Source: Armillaria gallica
Lineage: Eukaryota; Basidiomycota; Agaricomycetes; Agaricales; Physalacriaceae
Direction: 5' to 3'
Assembly (NCBI GenBank): GCA_037576215.1
Contig: JBANDB010000005.1
Span: forward strand, 2,604,001-2,668,000
Length of the DNA stretch: 64,000 nt
In this document: piece by piece, positions 26,066 to 36,189 of the stretch
Layout of the letters: every line of letters starts with the position of its first letter
Numbering within the stretch: the first letter of the stretch is position 1
Translations under genes and position numbers: made by a program
Notes under the pieces: generated by a model
Database searches by the model: none
Told to the model about the DNA's origin: nothing
What the model saw: only the letters and a program-made list of their open reading frames with translations

Positions 26066-26573
26066 TAGTGAACAGCCCGGGTCGGGTCCGGGTCTGAATT
26101 TTCTGACCCGACCCGAACCCGGAAAAAACCCGTACCCATCACGCGGGTCGCGGGTAAGCTATGGGTCACACGGGTTACCGGGTCACCCGACCCGGATGAA
26201 TTTAAATAGATATAGAATTAAATTTTTAGTGCACGAAATTGAATTTATTTTACCTAGAGCATGCTTTATGACACATTTGCACCTCCCGAAAACTAATTTT
26301 GGATGTCGGAGCGCGTCATAACCTCTGCTAAGAGCCCAAGTTTTTGGTTGGTGCAGGATTTGAACATCCGCGGACCATCCAAAATAATAAGAGACAGCGG
26401 TTACAACAACTCGGCCAAATGACTTGATGTTTTTTGTGACACATTAGTAATACAGCCGGGTGATCCGGGTGAACCGGGTATACCCCGGGTCTCAGATTTC
26501 TGACCCGAGCCCGACCCGGCAGGCACCCAACCCGGCAACCCGGCATGACCCGGGCTACCCGGGCTGTACACTA
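26066..26573. mobile_element. Non-autonomous hAT-type MITE, 508 bp, in the Smr gene
   Basis: The ends are inverted: left TAGTGAACAGCCCGGGT, right (reverse complement) TAGTGTACAGCCCGGGT, one mismatch in 17. It is flanked by perfect 8-bp direct repeats GCCCTCAC (26058-26065 and 26574-26581), the duplication length of hAT elements. Both subterminal regions are full of GGGTC/GACCC and CCCGGG motifs around an AT-rich core with no open frame. Its ends differ from those of the hAT at 42268 (CAGTGTTG), so that element is probably not its source. Confidence 0.9.
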
Positions 26574-27199
26574 GCCCTCACAGTGCAACCCTTTACCTAC
26601 AATACAGACTTCAGATTCAATGGAAGTCCTTGCGTGACCTGCGCATACCAACGATGAGCCTAATTTCAGAGTCACCTCGAAGCTTCGCCTCTTCGAGGGC
26701 AGCATCTGTATATGCAATAGCTTCTTTGACATAAAGGCCGTGCAGGTCAATCTCCCCAGGTTTGCTATGCTGAATAACGGAATCAGTATCCCAAATGAAC
26801 GTGACGCGCAACGGCTTACACGGTTTTTTTCTACCGAGAAAATGAGCATTCACATCGGGTACAAATGGGATGGATCATAGTAGCACTGACCAAGATAAAC
26901 CCAGTTGCTCGCTTCTTTGTTCAGCTGTTCCATTTTCTGTTTATGATTTTTCCGTTGGTTTGAGAGGTCCTTGGCTGCAGCGTGATCCCCGCGGTTATAG
27001 GCCTCTTGGCTTTCGCTCTTGCATCTTGCTATTTCATCCCTTTCCTCATTGGCGCGTGCACGAAGGCCGATGTAGTATTCATTCGGCTGGTCTTGCTGGT
27101 CGATGTCCTATTTCAAATTTTTCAGCGAGTGGGAAGTACTGTGAAAAAAACTGTGATACCTCGTGTTTTGGCGGTCCATGTGACGGTGGTGTATACGGT

Positions 27200-27690
27200 G
27201 ATGATCGATGACTTTGTGATGGAGGGGGTGGACGAGGAGGTGGTTGAGATACCGGTTGATGTTGCTCTGGCTGATGAACCGGAGGGGTATATGGTGATGA
27301 TTGATAACTTTGTGATGGAGAGGGTGGACGAGGAGGTGGTTGAGATACTGGTTGATGTTGCTCTGACTGATGAACCGGAGGGGTATATGGTGATGATTGA
27401 TAACTTTGTGATGGAGGGGATGGACGAGGAGGTGGTTGAGATACCGGTTGATGCTGCTCTGGCTGATGAACCGGAGGGGTATATGGTGATGATCGATAAC
27501 TTTGTGACGGAGGCAGTAGACGAGGAGGTGGCTGATATACCGGTCGATGTTGCTCTGGCTGATGAAGCAGAGGGGTATATGGTGATGGTCGATAACTTTG
27601 TGATGGAGGCGGTGGACGAGGAGGCGGCTGATATACCGGTCGATGTTGCTGTGGCCGGTGAACCGGAAGGGTATACTGTTCAGACCTGCT
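27200..27690 (-). repeat. Five 96-bp tandem repeats in the Smr gene exon 1
   Basis: Each unit codes for 32 residues of the form HQPVSQPPPRPPPPSQSYQSSPYTPPVHQPEQ on the minus strand, here described by composition: Pro, Gln and Ser rich with Tyr. The opposite strand stays open through the repeats purely because of this composition. Confidence 0.85.
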
Positions 27691-27774
27691 GCATTCTTGG
27701 AATAATTCAACCCAAAAAAACCAGGCAATCATCAGCAAGATCGCAGCATCGAGAACCCCCATCAAGATAGGCAT

Positions 27775-30253
27775 ACTGGCGCAGCGGAGTTAGACGGTCT
27801 AAGCGAAACTATCGAGACAAGAATGGCGATGGTAACAAGTATTCAAATGGAACCAATGAATGAAATTTGAGATATGATACAGCAAATGCTTGTTCTTGGG
27901 TTGGGGGGGAACTCTCAGATTTGAGATAACTAAGAGTTGAACAGAGGGGAGACCGGCAATGAGAACAGGTTCCGGGATGAATATCAGGACGAAGAGATAC
28001 CGGAAGCTCAAACTCGTAGCTGTGGAAGCTGAGAACCCAGTTGTTCGGGAAACCTGGAATCTGAGCTGCTTAAAGACGTGGCCCGGGCTGCAACAACAGA
28101 TCAAGTGCTACCTGAACAGAGAAGGGAGTACTTAGGTGGGTGTGTCAGGAGAAGTAGTGAGCAGTGAAGAGGTGACGCAGTGACTTGGATGAAGAGAGCG
28201 AAGGGAGAACGAAGCGAAGATAATCTTGCACTGCGGAATAACAGCACAAGACGACAGTGTTGTTTGGCATCCTCCGTCGAGCCAAGCATCTAGAAACGTG
28301 ACACTTCCTCCCACAACCCGTCTGCCCTCAGCCATTTCTCAGTCTAGCCTCTTTAGGACGAGCGTCTATCAGCTAGCAAGTCTTACGTGTAGCATTCCAA
28401 CTTCGTAGACTGAGACTCGTAGACTGGGACTCGCAACTTGAAAGTCGCCTTCTGACCGTGTTTATGGCGTCCGATGCATGATTGTTGGGTATGCATCCGT
28501 TCTCATCTTCTATGGGGGTCTTCTTGTACAGTTTATAACGGTTGTCGGTATTTTCATCGAGGAAAAGTCACCGAGAAGCTAGATGTCGCTATTGCATTCC
28601 AGCGACTCCGAGGGAGAAGCGCATTTACAGTGGCGGTTTCCTTTGAGTATTCAGAAGCCCCGTAAGCAGAGCCAGACACCGCAAACAGTAGTACGGTGAC
28701 CTTGTGGTCAAGTCTTCGGAATAGAAAGTGCTTCGGTAGGCAAGCTGGTGTATGTCTCCGTGGCTTGAGCAGCTCGACAGTCAGTCAAATTCCACTACTA
28801 AATCTTGACCAATTCATCAGATCACCTCTATAGGACTCGAATTATATGAACCCCCGCCCGAAGACACAAGAAAGGGAAAGAGGAGACCCGAGGATGGCAA
28901 CTCGTGAGGATGATCGTCGTCGATACCTGAGGAAGAATTTGAGAGAGGTCGAATCTGCCTGCCCTGCTAGCCATCGGATGGAAACTCTCCCCTTCCTTCT
29001 CCCATCGTCATCGAGGACGTCAATGTTATTGCCAATTTCGAATTCTGCGTTCGGCAAGAGTATCGGCTCCTTATCAATGGGAGGGAGATCAGGACTCAGT
29101 ACCTGCCATCTATATAGCTGCATAGTAATCTTGAAATTCGGTTCTGCTCTGAATACCATGGGTAGCTACTACCTTTCCACTGCCGATGACGACGGATACA
29201 GCAACGTTTACGTCTGTCACAGTACTACATCCCACCTCTTCTCGACATAGATTCGTCATTAACCATCGCCGAGTGGGAGCTGGGATCAAATATTCTTTCC
29301 GTCCCTTCATCATGACATCGACTCACCCCCGCACACACGAACCTTCCCTCAATGGCCTATATTCCTTACCGTGAAGGCTTTACTCCACCAATGGCCCACA
29401 CAAACAAAGGCTCTTCTCTTACCAGGGTCGGAAATTTCATCAGCGACTCCAACCGTGGCGGTTTTGACGACGCTCAGAGGCCCGGTTGACGGGGCCAATG
29501 TGACGATTTTGGTGGTGTATGACCTGGGAGGCGCAGAATTCGAGACGAGAAGGACGTGTTGGATGAGAAAGGTCGTCGCGAAGGAGGAAGTCGGGAAGCG
29601 GGCTGACAGTGCTGAGGGTAGTCGTCGCCTTGACTTGAAGCCATAGGCTAGCTAGTCCTGGCACTATTACTGTCGTCAACCATTGTTCTCAGCTATATGG
29701 GTCTTGGTATGCCTATCCTCCTTATCCCACTGAACCCGTATTGAGGTTCATTCCATCTACAGCATGAAGCCGACGGCGGCTGTTCATATTCGTCGAGGTG
29801 GTCGCCAAAGGGCGTGATTTCTGCGGATTTCTCTCTATCACGCTCAAATGGCTCCGAGGAGATGTTGGCATGCCTTCGTTTGTTAATGCGGACAGATAGC
29901 CCTCGCCAGTACGACAAAAACTTTCCCTTACATTCTTAAGCCAGCGGCGACTAGCTCGTATCGACGCGAAGACTTCTCCTCTATACACCGCTCTATTTTC
30001 TCCGTTGCATTCCGTTTTATCTGTGTACAGCACAATCTATGTTAACAGTGACGTCGCAGACAAATCCGCGGCCTCTTCCTACTCGGAGCTTTGACCAAGA
30101 CGCTACCCTCCGATTTCAAAAAAAGGTTTAAAAGGTTTATCCCAGTCTCAGCAAGACTACCGCCTAGTTCAGCGCACTAGGTCGTTCTACTTCCGTTTGG
30201 CACCCGCCACTTCCGCCGTTCCTCCTGGATAGTGCTTTCTCCTCACTCAGATG
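27775..30253. other. Intergenic, with fragments of R4-like repeats
   Basis: No intact gene identified. 28.55-28.66 kb matches 19.54-19.65 kb. The region 28.9-29.3 kb has R4-like phrases (CCCATCGTCATCGAGGAC, CTTTCCACTGCCGATGACGA) but is divergent. Open frames of up to 134 codons on both strands show no recognisable motifs. Confidence 0.4.
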
Positions 30254-30905
30254 TCAGATTCCGAACTCCTCAACCAAGTGCTCCTCACAGAGCCCCAAAA
30301 ACACGAAATCTGCTTCATCGGCATGATTACCCAATTCGACATTGAACAGAGTGACCTTGCCCCCATACGCCTTGACTCTTCCCCCAATCTTGGACGCGGG
30401 CTGAATCTGATCGTCGGCATTAACGGTACAGACGATGTCGAAAAGCAGGCCGTGCGTCTCTATAGGATAGGGGACATCTGTCTCCTGTAAATCCTTCACG
30501 GTTTCCTCGAGAGCGCGAGTACACAAGCCGTCTATATTCTGAGTAATGTGCGTAAACTTGGAATTCGGAGATATGCTCTGGCGAATTCGCGGGATGGTCA
30601 GTCGAGCGATAACATAGTGAGCTGCATTTGGAGTAGCATGAAGGACTCTAAAACGATGCAGCAAGTGGACAGATGTGCTGTACAAGTAAGTACTTACTGT
30701 TCTCACCTGTAATGAAAGAACTGCCAGACTCGAGCTTGGTTTTCAGCAAAGGCCGAAGGGGTTGCTAGAGATGCGGCGTCGTATTTACGCCAGAGGCTCC
30801 CGGTACCTCGAAAAGTAGGGATTCCTGCAAGTGTATCGGCATAAGCTCACAAGCGACAACTCGAAGGTAAGATAGACCAGCGCCAGATAATATTATAATT
30901 TTCTT
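30254..30905 (-). pseudogene. Sirtuin (SIR2 family, SIRT5-like) remnant
   Basis: On the minus strand the NAD-binding motif IIILSGAGLS (about 30903-30875) is followed by [21 protein letters not shown] with [15 protein letters not shown] (about 30830-30710). A splice-like gap follows, then TPNAAHYVIARL, the catalytic block FTHITQNIDGL and THGLLFDIVCT, and the C-terminal VTLFNVELGNHADEADFVFLG. These are hallmarks of a class III NAD-dependent deacylase. After the first zinc-site Cys (VCT) the frame jumps almost directly to the last Rossmann strand. The zinc-binding CxxC pairs, the RPxVVWFGE block and the GTSS motif are missing, so the enzyme cannot be active. GAGLS and GIPTF are also separated by an unexpected stretch. 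Confidence 0.8.
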
Positions 30906-31739
30906 AGATGAAGAGTGTTCAGTGTTTCCATCTTGTCAGACCGTAAAAGTGTTTTGACGATCCGTTCGTGACCATTAGATGCTGCCCCAATGAGAGGCGT
31001 GCACAAAGGAGAACAAATGAACGCGAAATTGAGGCGCAATCTTGGCGAAGCTGTGAGGAAGCATGGCTTTGGCTGCAGTGTGGCAGTGCACTTTGAAGGA
31101 GGAAGAGGACGAAAGGCATATTTCTCGACGAGGAAGCACGGAAACTGTTTATTAGTACTACTACTGTACAGGATGTAACTAAAAGAAGAGAATCGAAGCA
31201 AAGAAATTTACCCGAAGATTCGCCTAACACAAAATTGACACGGTTGGGCAACGAAGACCCCGTAGGATTATAACCTCCCCGTCCCGAAGGTATTCGTCAA
31301 ATGCACAAACGGGAGGGGGCTTCCTCCCGTTTGTGCGCCAGCCAAGCGTAGTCTCCTGTTGAAATTGTTCCAACGGGAGACCGAGGCTTGCCGTTGTGGG
31401 TCCGATTTGCCCAAAAAAAAGTAGAGTCCCGCAACAACTGTCAGTAATCCTGACCCGATGGAGCTACCTTTCAACAGACGGCAACGAGCTGGAATATAGG
31501 CAAGTCAGTATCTGGCGCAACAGCAAAGAGAAGCCGGCTTACCTTTGACAATTCCCAGAACGCCGCATCGAGTCAAACACAAGACGCCGTTATCCAACCC
31601 CGCGTCGCCCTCAACAGACGGCGGCTATTTAATCAGCCGCGACGGGTTCGGCGGGGGTGAACAATGGCGTCCACTGGTCGACTCCTCGTCTTGATGACCA
31701 AGCAATCCGCGCGCACTACAGGAGGGGTATCGGTCTCCA
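30906..31739 (-). other. Possible minus-strand exons of an unidentified gene, with two hairpins
   Basis: An ankyrin-like phrase, TPLIGAASNGHERIVKTLL, lies at about 31000-30940 on the minus strand, immediately upstream of the sirtuin remnant. At 31.5-31.2 kb the minus strand reads SSIGSGLLTVVAGLYFFW, a hydrophobic segment, then DYAWLAHKREEAPSRLCI and PNRVNFVLGESSG. These look like real exon sequence, but I do not recognise the protein, and in-frame stops suggest decay. Confidence 0.35.
31303..31336. other. Perfect 14-bp hairpin
   Basis: GCACAAACGGGAGG at 31303-31316 is followed after six bases by its exact reverse complement at 31323-31336. A second inverted pair (GTCTCCTGTTG at 31351-31361, CAACGGGAGAC at 31371-31381, one G/T mismatch) follows 14 bases later and shares the CGGGAG core. 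Function unknown. Confidence 0.8.
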
Positions 31740-33170
31740 AATCAACTAATCAATGTATGAACATACACCCCTGATACCCGAGCCCACCGAGATGGCCTTG
31801 TAGTGTCGGTCCAGGGAAAAGTGTACGCTGAAGACCAAGTGCTCGCTGCGCGCGGAACGAGGTGGGTCTTGCATGATCGGCGGATCGTCGTGGACTTCCC
31901 TGTCATTCGCAGACCTCGTTGCGTGTGCTCGCCGGAACTCGATACGTCGTGTCGCCGCAAAATCTAATCCACAGGCAGTCCAAAGCGTGATGGAGGTGGT
32001 CTTCGTGAAGCGAAAGCCATTGAAGAAGAATGAAGGGCCGGGAGTCTGTTACAACTAGATCAGCTACTAAGAAATGAAGTCAAGATGCGAAACGCACCTT
32101 CATCGAATCGAAACAGCTCTGCGCCTGAATTATCCAACTGCAGGACCTCCCCAACTGTCTGCCCTCGCTCGCCGGAAGGCGATACGTCGTCTCATGGCAT
32201 TACTTGATTCCATAGCCGGGCACATCACGATAGTGGTAGTCTTGGTAAAGGGAAAACCGTCAAAGCACAGCGAAGGGCCGGGGGTCTGTTGCACGTACAT
32301 CAGCCAGTTAGAAACGAAGTGAATATAGGTAACTCACTTTCAGCAATGCAAAACGGCCTCCTAGACGTTCCATGCGCGCACTCCCTAACTCTCCACCCCC
32401 GCTCGCCGGAACATGATCCGTAGTCTCAGCGCAAAACGTCGCCGCCGCCGTGACCAGGAGATTGTCAGACGACGTCGAAGTGGTTGGCCTCGCCTGGAAA
32501 TTTTGTCAGACTTGACTGTCAGGTTAGGGAGAACAGAAAACGCACCATACGTATTCTGCGAGTACGCAGCCTTGAGAGTCGTGTCTATCGATGCTAGGCA
32601 CCGACATCGGACAGTGGAGGACGGGATCTACGTACTAGTGTCAGATCAAATGAGGAAAGAAGAACAAGACAAGAAACGACGTACTACGGGTGTAATGGGC
32701 AGTGTGATCCACGTGTAAGCCAATCGCGCAACTCCCTCTGCGTACCTCCAAGCCCCTCCCTCTTAAGCATCATGCTCCTCGCTGATGCCGCTCGCCAGAA
32801 GTCGATATGTGGTCTCGCGGCAAAACTCGAATCCTCGCTGACCCACGAGTTGAGGATGGGTATGTATTTTCATGTGAAGGAGCTCTGTTGAACCAAATTA
32901 GCTAGTGAAAACCAAGTAACAATGTCAAACTCACCTTGAATACGCAAGGATTTCCTCTGCAACAGCAACACCTACTGGTCGCCGGTCCATCTCGTCGGAA
33001 CACGATACGTCGTGTTGGCGCAAAGCTCGGTCGAAGGAGAACCAGTGTCCGAGGATGGAGGAGGACGTGGTACAGGGATGGACGTCACTGTAAATGAGCG
33101 GGGGAGCTACGGGAGAGTGCCATGCATCAGTCACAAAAATATCAAAGAGGAAAATAGAATGCACCTTCCA
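31740..33170 (-). repeat. Exon-like tandem repeats of an unidentified minus-strand gene
   Basis: At least four units share CGCTCGCCGGAA..CGATACGTCGT (about 31.93, 32.17, 32.40 and, more diverged, 32.79 and 32.99 kb). On the minus strand each is preceded by a CAACAG or AACAG acceptor and followed by a GTGAGT or GTGCGTTT donor, with gaps of about 50 nt between. This is the pattern of duplicated exons. Two units share the translated phrase PGPS-x3-F-x-GF-x-FTKTT, but frames break between units. I do not recognise the family. Confidence 0.5.
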
Positions 33171-35621
33171 ACGCTAACAAGATACGTCAGCCCCGCGCCA
33201 TCCTTGAGCTTGACCGTAAACGTTTAAACATCGAAAGCTTGAACATTAATATCGAATGTTCAAACGTTGAGGCCAGCTTGAGGGCTCGAACAATGTTGTC
33301 GACAAACAAGCTTTGGAGTCATTCATCGATGAAGGCTTGTTCTCCTCTCAACGAACAAACTGCAGGTGACAGTCACGTCAATACAAGTTCAGCGTTCGAG
33401 ATGACGACGATAGACATACCCTGGAGACGTCCGTAATACACACTGAATGCCGGTGACGCAACCCTGACATTCACTAAACGTCACTCGCTTCCTTCACTGA
33501 CTCCTGGTGAGGGTGATGTTCGCAGTCGTGGTCCATAGAAAAAAGTTACATCCTCTATGTGTTCTGCCGCGTCTTTTATTTCCATCTGCTTCGGATCCTT
33601 GTCGCATGTGGACCAATCAGGGCGTCAGCGTAAAATACTGGAAGTTATAAATGAACGTCGGAAGGAGGCGTTGGTATGAAGACGACCGACGGCTTGGTAC
33701 AGTTAGTCGGAGGCCGGTCTTCTATGGCGCGTGGACGACGGCAGGTTGACTTAGGCAGAAAGGACAGAGGACGTGTGAAAAGAGTATCGTAAACAGTGAA
33801 TGTTTGAACGACGAAGAGGAGGCCTTTGCTAAGTGAACAGACGAGGGTGTTGTTGATGTAATCCTTGGTGACGTTGGGAGATGGAAGGGAAGCTGTGATC
33901 GGAGTTCGGATCGCCCTCTCCATCCAACTCCGAGCATGCGCGCACATACAAAGCCTCGAAGCGCTCCTCGTCTGGATGCGTACGCAACAAAAGCTCTTCC
34001 TTCAAGCTTCAAGCTTCAAGCTCCAAGCTTCATTTGATTTCTTGGCTCGGCGATTCCTCGACTTGGCACCTCCGACGATGGCCGCTCCTCAATCCGAACG
34101 GCGCTCAGACTGGTTCGCATGGCCGACGCGTCAACGTGCAGGGGATGGCCTAAGAGGAACGAGGAACAGATTGTGGCATTTTGCAGGCGGAGAGAGGGCT
34201 GACCGTGCTATCGGCATCCTTGAGTATGTTGGCCATTATCATCTCGCTGAACTCTTTTATTGACATTACTTGCATCTACCACAGTTCACCGACAGCTGCC
34301 GTATTCTACACTGCCGAAATTTTCCCTGCTGGTTCGCCGTCCTCCCCATTATGTCGCCGCAGTCCAATGTTCCCAGATATCAGACTTAGCTTCCCAAACC
34401 AACAGCGACGAGCAATGTCCAACGACATGTCTACCGGCTACTCGCCAAGTTTTCCCGTGCAACAGGCGCTTCAAGTTTCGACCACACCATGCTAGTCTCT
34501 ATATTCCCTCTATTTCACGACAAGTTTCTCACCCTTCTTAGCACACACACCAAGCTTATGGCCATTCTAAGCTTTCAGCACAGCCGACTTTGACAGAAGT
34601 TGCCGCAATCCCAGGGCTGTGAATTCTGTAACGGACGCGAGGATATCCTAGTCGACACTGCGTGTCATAGTGGATTAGCATGGGAGGTAGGACGTCTTGC
34701 AAAGCTGCCTAGTCTGCTCATATGTTATTGTGAGCTCCTCGCCGAAAATGACATTTCAGAAGTTTGCTAATATACCCCACAGAAGTTCTACACGCGTAAA
34801 CTGCCCCTTCTCTCTCCTCGACGGCGTCTCACTAGCAAACGTCCGCGTCAATTTGTTAACATTCAATACCCAGCTTTGTCGAGTTGCAAGTTCCAACATA
34901 CTAACTGTATGGAGATTTGGAGCCCGGATGACGACGGCATGAGCGAAGCTAGGCGTTTTCCCACTAGCCGGTCCTCTCCCTGCACCGTGTCTCCCTTCCT
35001 CTCAGCCCATCCTCTCTTCCCCTTTCAAATTGAGGATGTGCTACCCTTGAATGTAGTACTGACCAAGGAATCTCCGAAAAACGGCTACGAGAGAAGGGAG
35101 CTTCTGTAAGCGTGGGTGGCTTCGAATGAAGAATGGATGAACAGACTAGGAAACTTCGTGGTGGAGAGGGCATCGTGCACGAGTCCGGCTCCTTTCCCAG
35201 CCATTTTCTTCGTCTGTCTTTTGTCTTCCTTCGCACCCCTGACAACGAGGCCGTCACTATACGCACACTGGACTCCAGCGGGAATGGCTATAAAGCTCCT
35301 TTGGCACTGTTTCTTTCCCTATATGTATCGTGGTCGACCGGACTGTACTGCAGGTTTTCTATCTCGTTATTTATTCCGTGTGCTTATCGCTCTCTTCTGT
35401 GTTACTCATTCTCTTCGTTGACACTTATTTCTACGTATGTATTGGGTATGTCGCTGCATAGAATTCTTTTTTTTAAGACAGGCGATTCCTTGGCCATTTT
35501 CTCGCGCGCGACACTCCTCTCCCCTCTCTACATGTCCCTTCGATGTTGTACATTGAAGCAGAGAAAGAGGAGGAAAACAGAGATGTGGAGGATGGAATAG
35601 CACATTGATCGACATTTGATA

Positions 35622-35694
35622 GGGGCATTTTGGCGTAACTAAATAATCACCAATGGGAAATTTATTGATCTCGGTTCGAATCCGAGAGGGTCCA
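35622..35694 (+). other. tRNA-like sequence near the right end of R4 copy D
   Basis: A perfect T-arm (CTCGG-TTCGAAT-CCGAG) is followed by AGGGTCCA. An A-box-like TTGGCGTAACT lies upstream at tRNA spacing. The acceptor stem is degenerate (GGGGCAT against AGGGTCC). This is probably a tRNA-derived piece of the repeat, not a working tRNA. Confidence 0.5.
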
Positions 35695-35869
35695 TTTGAG
35701 CAGCCATGTTTTATTTTCATCTTTTAGTATTTTATGTAACTGAGTAGTAGTGACTCGTACGATGTAAGTACAGTACTGAGCATTGAGTAGTAAGTACTAG
35801 ACTCTCGGCTTCCTCTGTTATTGTTCTCAATTTAGCGTCCCAACTGTCAAAACATGACGCCAGCCTCTC

Positions 35870-35880
35870 CGGGGGGGGGG
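35870..35880. repeat. Poly-G run
   Basis: About ten to eleven consecutive G in R4 copy D where copy E has GGGGG, a slippage-prone site. Confidence 0.7.
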
Positions 35881-36189
35881 GTTCAAACGTGCAAGACCCA
35901 GAGTCGCGAGACGAATAGCGAGGCCAAATCCTAGCACAAGCAAGCGCGCATACAATTATCGTTCGATGATCAAGTGGCATTCACACCTTCTGTCCGGCAA
36001 ACGAAATCGCTTTCTCCACTTGATTACTTCCAAAGTAAACACCAGGCGCATAAGTAACAGCCACAGCAGTGGTACTAACTTTCTACACAAGCTGAAATAC
36101 GAGGAGCCTGATGGAAGTGAAGAGGGGAGAGAAACGTCACAGAAAGAAAGATAAAGGCAACGATTTGTGTAGCGGCGAAGGTTAACAAC

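Larger units (their letters stand above)
25810..27774 (-). pseudogene. DUF1771-Smr domain protein, disrupted by a hAT-type MITE
   Basis: Exons can be placed at 27774-27160, 27107-26891, 26830-26820 (11 nt), 26769-26649, 26596-26574 joined across the MITE to 26057-26014, and 25960-25810. Leaving out the MITE and one target copy gives 1,182 nt (394 codons) with no stop. The N-terminus has a hydrophobic, probably membrane-spanning segment (residues about 5-25). Five proline/glutamine-rich 32-residue repeats follow. Next is a DUF1771-like charged helix (YYIGLRARANEERDE..KDLSNQRK), then the Smr domain with PGEIDLHGLYVKEA, SEIRLIVGKGLH and, after the insertion, LGPAISGLMRK and NSGVLVVG. Smr domains bind or nick nucleic acids; the role of this fungal family is not established. 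In the genome as read, translation ends at TAG within the MITE just after LHCEG, which removes the end of the Smr domain. Confidence 0.88.
33240..35960 (+). repeat. R4 repeat unit, copy D
   Basis: Left half from 33.24 kb (truncated compared with copy E), right half to 35.96 kb. The left-half intron is on the minus strand (donor 33419, acceptor 33360). Right-half introns are on the plus strand (GTATGTTGGCC at about 34226 to CCACAG at about 34284; GTGAGCTCC at about 34730). The junction between the two polarities lies near 33.95-34.02 kb. The longest frames (132 and 155 codons) are not conserved in C or E. A tRNA-like sequence sits near the right end. Confidence 0.75.

Noticed and set aside
26066..26573. 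MITE mobilised by the hAT at 42.3 kb
   Set aside because: Terminal sequences differ (TAGTGtACAGCCC against CAGTGTTG), so a different hAT family is the likely source.
26982..27770. Plus-strand open frame of 262 codons with acidic 32-residue repeats
   Set aside because: It is the complement of the Pro-rich repeats of the Smr gene, whose exons, motifs and frame are well supported on the minus strand.
35622..35694. Functional tRNA gene
   Set aside because: The T-arm is good but the acceptor stem is mismatched and no anticodon arm forms; it recurs within a repeat unit.
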